Shown: piece after piece, positions 20,602 through 25,684 of the stretch
Numbering within the stretch: position 1 is the first letter of the stretch
Layout of the letters: each line of letters begins with the position of its first letter
Assembly (NCBI GenBank): GCA_003427395.1
Contig: BFEA01000417.1
Location: 605,411-631,094 of the forward strand
Direction of reading: 5' to 3'
From: Chara braunii
Taxonomy: Eukaryota; Streptophyta; Charophyceae; Charales; Characeae
Length of the DNA stretch: 25,684 bases
Notes under the pieces: model-generated
Database searches by the model: none
What the model was told of the DNA's origin: nothing
Seen by the model: the letters and a program-made list of their open reading frames with translations, nothing else
Translations under genes and position numbers: made by a program

Positions 20602-21280
20602 GGGTTTTTCATCTTCTTCCCCTTCTTTGATTGGTTTGGCGTGAAGTCTCATGATTGAGGCTTGGTGCTGTGAGTATCTGTTTTCACCATCCGGTTGTCC
20701 ATAGCTGGCATACTTTTGCAATAGGACCTAGGAGAAGTTGGCCAGTACTGGAGCATTTTGCAAAGTTTGGCGGTACCCAGTGTCGACCGGTAGAAGGGCT
20801 CTGCCGGCCTCCAACACATACCCTATGTCTCATGCCGCGTCTGTCACCCACGGGAGGGTTGGTTGGGGCCTGCACATGCCACGTCAGTACACATCCAAGA
20901 CAAAGTGCCACTCAGACTGACTCGAAGCCATGTGATACAAGTCTCAAAGAGTAGGTAGGAAAAAAAACAGTATCAGAGTCTCCATTCAGTCAAGTACAAT
21001 AGGGTGTTCTGCACTGCTCCCGATCTCAGGTGAAATCCCCCTGTCTATGTGCGTGGGGTCTGTTTGAGTGCCTACGGAACGCGTGGATAACCTTCGCCTA
21101 ACTCTCCCCCTAACGAGGGCTCGTCGATACCTCGCACGCCTGTCCCACGGGATGGTGCTCGAACTCTTTGTGTCAGACGTCTCTTCCCTCGCCCATCTAG
21201 GCCATAACTCAAGCTCGGTCGAGACCATGCCTTGCTGGGAACCCGACCCGTTAAGACAACGCTCCCGAGGCCTGTTGGTG
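20602..21280. other. Post-ORF2 sequence, nothing recognised
   Basis: Possible Penelope-like 3' UTR followed by unassigned sequence. Two TTTTGCAA words (20733-20770) weakly recall the inverted-arm subrepeats. No gene is supported. Confidence 0.35.
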
Positions 21281-21780
21281 AAAGTACCCTTTCAAAGGCC
21301 TGGTTCAAAATTGTGTCCTTCCGGTGTCCTCGAGCCTCTAGATGACCGGCCGGCGCGTCCAGACCGCCGTAAACCCCTCGGAAATCTCGGATCACAAAGT
21401 ACCCCTTCGAAAACCCGGTTCGGACTCGTGCCTCTTCGGTCCCAACAAAGCTCCGATAGGTCCGCCTGAGTCACTAGAGTGCCGTAGGAATGTCAAAGGG
21501 CTCAAAAGTCAAAGTACCCCTTCGAAGGCCCGGTTCGGACTCATGCCTCTTCGGTCCCAACAAAGCTCGGATAGGCCCGCCTGAGTCACTAGAGTGCAGT
21601 AGGAATGTCAAAGGGCTCAAAAGTCAAAGTACCCCTTCGAAGGTCCACTTCACGGACATGCCTCTTCGGTCCCAACAAAGCTCGGATAGGCCCGCCTGAG
21701 TCACTAGAGTGCAGTAGGAATGTCAAAGGGCTCAAAAGTCAAAGTACCCCTTCGAAGGTCCACTTCACGGACGCACCCCT
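21281..21780. repeat. 115-bp tandem repeat, five units
   Basis: AAAGTACCC starts at 21281, 21396, 21511, 21626 and 21741, an exact 115-bp step each time. Units two to four are nearly identical; the first is diverged, and the last breaks off after about 40 bp into the 45-bp array. The period is not a multiple of three, so open frames crossing it are incidental. Confidence 0.95.
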
Positions 21781-21975
21781 TCGCGAACGTACGTCTTAGA
21801 AAGCCCTCTTCACGATCGCACCCCTTCGCGAACGTACCTCTTAGAAAGCCCTCTTCACAATCGCACCCCTTCGCGAACGTACCTCTTAGAAAGCCCCCTT
21901 CACGACGGTACCTCTTTGCCGTTGTACTTCTTAGGAAACCCACTTCACGGTCGCGCCCGCTTGGCGAAGTGTCCG
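21765..21975. repeat. 45-bp tandem repeat
   Basis: TTCGCGAACGT falls at 21780, 21825 and 21870, with diverged forms at 21915 (TTTGCCGTTGT) and 21961. Each 45-bp unit is itself three monomers of about 15 bp (GCACCCCTTCGCGAAC, GTACCTCTTAGAAAG, CCCTCTTCACGATC). The 15-residue repeats in both translated strands follow from the period and are not evidence of coding. Confidence 0.9.
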
Positions 21976-22320
21976 TTCAATAAATGTATCCGCTAGGTGG
22001 AAGGTCCACTCAGTAGTGTGGATGCTTGACAAAATACCCGACCGGTAAAAGTTCGCCCGGTAGATGTACCCGCTCGGTAAAGGTGACCGTCCGGTATAAA
22101 GGCCTCTCGTCAAAACGTCCGTGCGGTGAGAGTAAGCACTCGGTTGAATGGTCGCTCGGTAAAACGTCCTCTCAGTAAAAAGCCCCCTTCAGAAGGGTGC
22201 CCTTCTGGTAGAGTGTCCCTACGATAGAATGTCCCTCCGATAGGATGTCCGCCCGGAGGAGTGCACGCTCGGTACAGGTGCCCGTTCGATAAGGAGCCCC
22301 CTCGATAACTTGCTTAGGTG
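21976..22320. repeat. Degenerate array of about 16-bp monomers
   Basis: Units approximate GTCCGCTCGGTAAAA, for example GTCCCTCCGATAGGAT, GTCCGCCCGGAGGAGT, GCACGCTCGGTACAGG and GCCCGTTCGATAAGGA between 22215 and 22310. The monomer resembles those inside the adjoining 45-bp and 115-bp units. Confidence 0.75.
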
Positions 22321-23040
22321 GCGCCCAAGATCCGCTCAAACTGATGGTCTGTCACACGCTCGAAAAGCCCCTTCGGCTCGCAAGAAGTAAAGCCCACTCG
22401 GTGGTCCCGACGGCCCAAAGGCCCCGTTCGATTCAATGATCTAACCATGCGAAAAGAGCCTCCTCGTCCGATGCCCAGTTGCGCCCGATATCCCTCGTTC
22501 ACAGTACTCAGTCTGCGCCCTGTCCTGGAGCACCCAGGCCACACCCGACCGCTCGTATCCCTACTGCACCGGCTGGCTCCGTTCACAATATCCTGACCGA
22601 GCCCTGTTCGGTTGCGCCAGGACTTCTCCTGACTGCTTGTGTCCCAACTGCGTCCAAAGGTGCGTTCTTGCTTGGCGCCCGTTCCGTATCCGAAAGGTGC
22701 GTTCTTGGAGCTCAGATCGAGCTACCGTTGTGCTCGGGCGCGCCTGTCGAAACGCAGACCCTCCCCTTCTTCGTTGCTCGCTGGTGTATGCAGTATGGCC
22801 CTCTAGCACGGGCGTGCACCCCCGACGGCCCGCGGTCCCTCCTCTGAGTTCGCTGTCGAGTGGGGGCTGGCAACATCGAGCGGCCCCTCCCCATGGTTCC
22901 GCGCACGGTAGTGCACGACAATTCCTCGAAGGTGCGCGAACGCAAGCGCAGTGGTTCACGGCTGCTCTCCGCTGTCCCCCCCCCCCGGTTCGCGGGTAGT
23001 GGCGCTCAGGCCCCCAGTTGAGTTCGCAAAGCCACGCAAC
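22321..23040. other. GC-rich, no feature recognised
   Basis: Open frames occur on both strands, as expected from high GC content, without domain signatures or consistent coding character. Confidence 0.4.
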
Positions 23041-23460
23041 TCAGCCCTCTCAGTGCGCGGATGAGCGCGGATACGCGTGGTTCTCCCTCCCCGCGCGTGA
23101 CTGCGCGCTCACGTGCGCAGTTCCTCTGCGGCCTTCTCTCCGTGTCCGCGGACGTGCGCAGGCATGCGCAACTCTACCGCGCTCTCTCTTCCCGCGCGCA
23201 GATGCGCGCAAGTATCCTGCTAGGTGCGCAGGTACCCGCAGCAGTGAGGAGCTCCGCTGCTCTCTTCCCCTTGGCGCGCAGGTGCGCGCGGAGCGCGTGG
23301 TTCTTCTGCGGTCCTCTTTCCTGACGCGCGGGTGCGCGCGGGTGTGCGGAGCTCAACTGCGCTCATCTCCTTGGAGCGCGGGTGCGCACGGGTGTGCGCA
23401 GCTCAGCTGCGCTCATCTCCTTGGAGCGCGGGTGTGCACGGGTGTGCGAGTAAGCACCGT
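23041..23460. repeat. GC-rich degenerate array (GCGCGCAGGTGCGCGC words)
   Basis: Alternating GC/GT-rich units; GCTCATCTCCTTGGAGCGCG occurs at 23361 and 23411, a 50-bp step, with looser relatives upstream (GCGCAGGTGCGC, GCGCAGATGCGC). Overlapping frames on both strands are composition effects. Confidence 0.7.
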
Positions 23461-24680
23461 AGGTGCCCCGTGCACTCTCCCTTCACGCGCAAGTGTGCGC
23501 AGGTCATTCCCCTCCGCCTTTGTCCTCTCGTGATGTGTTTCCGGGCGTAATCCCCCCCGTCGGCACTTCGTTCGCAAGTCTTCCCTCCCGTGCGTGTCTC
23601 TTTCGTCCATACGCGCGTCCCGTACGGGTCTCTCGCCAGCGCGTGCCCCTGTCCTGTGCGTTCGTCCGTGCGCGCGAAGTCCCCCCGCGCCTCTGTCCGT
23701 GCCAGCCTCTTGTCCCTGCACGCGAAGAATGCCCTATGCGTCTCCCCCCACGTGCGGGCGCTCCGTGCGTGTTCCTTGTTTGCGGTCGTGGGAAGTGTCC
23801 CTGGGCGTGTCCCACACGTGCGGGCGCTCCTCGTTTGTGCGCCAGTCCCCGTGCGCATGTGCTCTCCCCCGTCAAGAATCCCCGAACTTGAGCCTTGTTG
23901 GGCTTATAAAGTTTGCAGCTTCCGGTCTCGGCCCACTCACGGCCTCAAGGTGTCGACGTGGGCCTGCTGCAGTTGCAGCGCCCTGGTACCGATCCTGCGT
24001 CCGGGCCTGACTAGACCCTCGAACAATTTTTGTCGAGGAGGGCCTTTTTGTTAGGAACCGGGCCTTTTGCAGCGCCCCGGTACTGGCCCTATATCCGAGC
24101 CTGTCCTGGGCCTACTTCGGTCTTGGTGTTCCCCACTCATAAGTGGTGTCAGCCCCCCTTTGTAAAAGTCACACGGGCCTGCCCCAAACTCTAGGCCGGG
24201 AGGCCCATCTCCGAGCCCTAGGCCCGCACCCTTCTCCTCTTAGTGCCGAGTCCCCCGCATAGGCCCGATTCCACCGCTTATTCACGCAGGGTGTCCTCGA
24301 GAATCTGGTTACTCGAGCCAACTTCGGACACCGTCACCGCTCAAAGCGCCCGTAGCCTCACGATAAACGCCCGGAGCCTCCATTCCCTTGACCATTTTGT
24401 CGGCCTCTAGTGTCATCTCGACCTTTCACGGCCATACCCTCTCGTCCAACCCCTCGACAGTTGTCCGCTGTGATAGCCTCTTTGTGTTCGTCGGTAGCTT
24501 TCGTCTTAGGTCCTCTTCGCAAAAATACCGTTGTTCAACGCTCAAGCCCGTTTGAACTGAGTGTCGCAGGCCGGCCGCTCGTTCCGTCAACCTGTCGTGG
24601 CTTTTTACCCGTGGTCGGTGAGCCCCTGTCAGGTAGAAACCAACAAATAGAAACCTTGTAGCGCGCCCTTGTAGGAGAAG
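23461..24680. other. GC-rich noncoding, minor repeats only
   Basis: CACGTGCGGGCGCTCC appears twice (near 23750 and 23815), and TTGCAGCGCCC followed by GGTAC appears near 23980 and 24068. A small stem CCACT/AGTGG lies near 24131. No gene is supported. Confidence 0.45.
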
Positions 24681-24684
24681 TAAA

Positions 24685-24709
24685 GGGCGGCGTAGGGTTG
24701 GAGCCGCCC
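24685..24709. repeat. Hairpin just inside the right arm
   Basis: GGGCGGC (24685-24691) and GCCGCCC (24703-24709) form a perfect 7-bp stem with an 11-nt loop. Position only; no function can be assigned. Confidence 0.6.
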
Positions 24710-24720
24710 AACAACAGTAG

Positions 24721-24869
24721 GGGTATATTGCAAAGATGGGGGTCCAACCGGCGCCAGGGGTATGTCAGAAAATATTTATTTTGTCAGAGGGGCATTTCGC
24801 TGTACCCACACCTTTTAGTGGCATTTTGGCATATATCTCAACTTCTGGGGGTATTCTGCAAATTATCGC
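24721..24869 (-). repeat. Right terminal inverted arm
   Basis: Read on the minus strand it starts GCGATAATTTGCAGAATACC and carries AAGTTGAGATATATGCCAAA, the same words as the left arm in the same order. It includes its own subrepeats (GCCAAAATGCC, GCGAAATGCCCC, ACATACCCC). Confidence 0.75.
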
Positions 24870-24878
24870 AAAAGAAAA
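24870..24878. repeat. 9-bp flanking duplication, right
   Basis: AAAAGAAAA lies directly against the right arm and is identical to 15954-15962. Confidence 0.6.
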
Positions 24879-24931
24879 AGGGTCCAAAAGGGTCCATCCA
24901 AATTTGTTAAACAAGGAAAAAAAAAGAAAAA

Positions 24932-24963
24932 GGTAGTACAAAAAAAAAAAAAAAGGTACTACC
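24932..24963. repeat. Hairpin with oligo(A) loop
   Basis: GGTAGTAC and GTACTACC form a perfect 8-bp stem around a loop of about 15 A and one G. Confidence 0.6.
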
Positions 24964-25324
24964 ACGTGCGACGATAGAAATAGACAAACGTACCAAATAT
25001 ATATCCCGCAGCCCCGGGAGATAGAAGGGAGGGAGGCCTTTGGGGACATCCGTTGAAATTGGAGCGATACAGAGAATTCGCAGCCAGGAGTGGCTGCGTA
25101 TAGATGGATGCGTTTTGCCCGGTGGCTGCGTATAGAACCTAGCTTTAGGGTCGGGTGGGGACGAGTGCACCGAGGCAGCCACGTTGTCCGGCTGCATTCA
25201 CAATGTGGGTCGTCGACGGCTGTTGTCGAATGTGTTGTCGTGCAGAGTCGTGCACAACTAGGCCTAAAAATAGGTGTAACTGGGTATAGGGCGTCGACCG
25301 GTTACCCGGCCGCTCGTTACATTT

Positions 25325-25396
25325 GGAGATCGACGGAGGCGGACTGACTGAATCCTTTTGGGAGATCGATGGAGGTGGACTGACTGAATCCTTTGC
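25325..25396. repeat. 36-bp tandem duplication
   Basis: GGAGATCGA starts at 25325 and 25361, and both units contain GGACTGACTGAATCCTTT. A third GACTGAATCCTT lies near 25648. Confidence 0.8.
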
Positions 25397-25458
25397 GAGT
25401 TTTTTTGTTGCGAGGCCTGAAAGATAGATGGTCGGTTTTTTTTTTGGGGGGGGTTGTA

Positions 25459-25600
25459 TTGTGTGTATGTTACTTGTGCAGGCAGACAGGTGCGGAACGC
25501 ATTTCAACATTTTTCGATTCGGGTCTACCTTGTGTGTATCTTATCTGTGCAGGCGGACAGGTGCGCAGCGCGTTTCAGCCTTTTTCGATTCGGGTCTGCG
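25459..25600. repeat. 71-bp tandem duplication
   Basis: TTGTGTGTAT starts at 25459 and 25530, and both units end TTTTTCGATTCGGGTCT. Differences are mostly transitions. No coding signal. Confidence 0.85.
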
Positions 25601-25684
25601 CTGCGGTGAGGAGTTGGGGTGGTACTCTCCGAACGTGCAAAATGAGACTGAATCCTTCGTTAGAACATGGAAAGATACATCGCC

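Larger units (their letters stand above)
15963..24869. mobile_element. Inverted-arm element with 9-bp duplication (MULE-like), 8.9 kb
   Basis: The left end starts GGGATAATTTGCA, and the right end, read inward on the minus strand, starts GCGATAATTTGCA. The arms stay similar for about 85 bp at roughly 80 percent by eye, then more loosely to about 140 bp, both ending near CTTTGCAA. The same 9-mer, AAAAGAAAA, abuts both ends. Long terminal inverted repeats with a 9-bp target duplication are typical of Mutator-like DNA transposons. No transposase is seen, so it would be non-autonomous. Its contents are a Penelope-like retroelement and several satellites. Alternatively the arms are inverted terminal repeats belonging to the Penelope-like element itself. 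Confidence 0.6.

Noticed and set aside
21281-21780. Regular repeats that could suggest a CRISPR array
   Set aside because: The whole 115-bp unit repeats, with no short-repeat and variable-spacer structure, in a eukaryotic context.
21704-21983. Protein with 15-residue repeats (FLRGTFAKG type)
   Set aside because: It is the translation of a 45-bp satellite, and both strands give an equally regular repeat.
22479-24054. Long overlapping open frames on both strands as genes
   Set aside because: Frames overlap on both strands, are Arg/Ala/Pro/Cys-rich, and sit in GC-rich repeats; this is expected from composition.

Overview
The window reads as intergenic DNA from a large plant nuclear genome. It has no bacterial operons, no ribosome-binding sites and no convincing host gene. 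Almost everything recognisable is transposable-element or satellite sequence. The plant reading rests on a LINE whose ORF1 has a zinc knuckle and whose ORF2 ends in a zf-RVT-like Cys/His segment, on tRNA-derived SINE-like pieces, and on a Penelope-like element with an N-terminal GIY-YIG domain, an arrangement reported mainly in the green lineage and protists. A seed-free or early-diverging land plant is my best guess, but the sequence does not prove it.

Layout. (1) 1-8.7 kb: one long LINE on the minus strand. Its order is a short N-terminal piece, ORF1 (gag-like, CCHC), an unrecognised coding stretch, ORF2 (AP endonuclease, reverse transcriptase, zf-RVT), then a 3' end with a strong hairpin. 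The frames are long but broken by stops and a few frameshifts. (2) 8.7-11.3 kb: featureless DNA, then a degenerate array rich in (G/A)ATGAG, including a 357-bp tandem duplication. (3) 11.5-12.3 kb: tRNA-derived SINE-like sequences on the minus strand. (4) 12.3-15.9 kb: two short minus-strand retroposons ending in poly(A). They share their 3' tail with the LINE. One (12592-14225) is bounded by a perfect 12-bp target duplication, has no minus-strand coding capacity, and carries two copies of a hairpin-rich block in which stem sequences change in compensating pairs while a loop is kept. (5) 15963-24869: an 8.9-kb segment bounded by roughly 140-bp inverted arms made of 29-30-bp subrepeats, with a perfect 9-bp flanking duplication. 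This resembles a Mutator-like (MULE) element. Inside it lie a nearly complete Penelope-like retroelement on the plus strand, then nested minisatellites (115-bp, 45-bp and about 16-bp periods) and a GC-rich array. (6) 24.87-25.68 kb: A-rich flank, a small hairpin and two short tandem duplications.

How the parts relate. The LINE is the kind of element that could mobilise the tail-sharing retroposons in trans. The Penelope-like element supplies its own GIY-YIG nuclease and reverse transcriptase, but it carries stops, a broken zinc knuckle and a lost catalytic aspartate, so this copy looks dead. The strongest candidates for something undescribed are the hairpin-rich non-autonomous retroposon and the inverted-repeat element that encloses a permuted Penelope-like retroelement.
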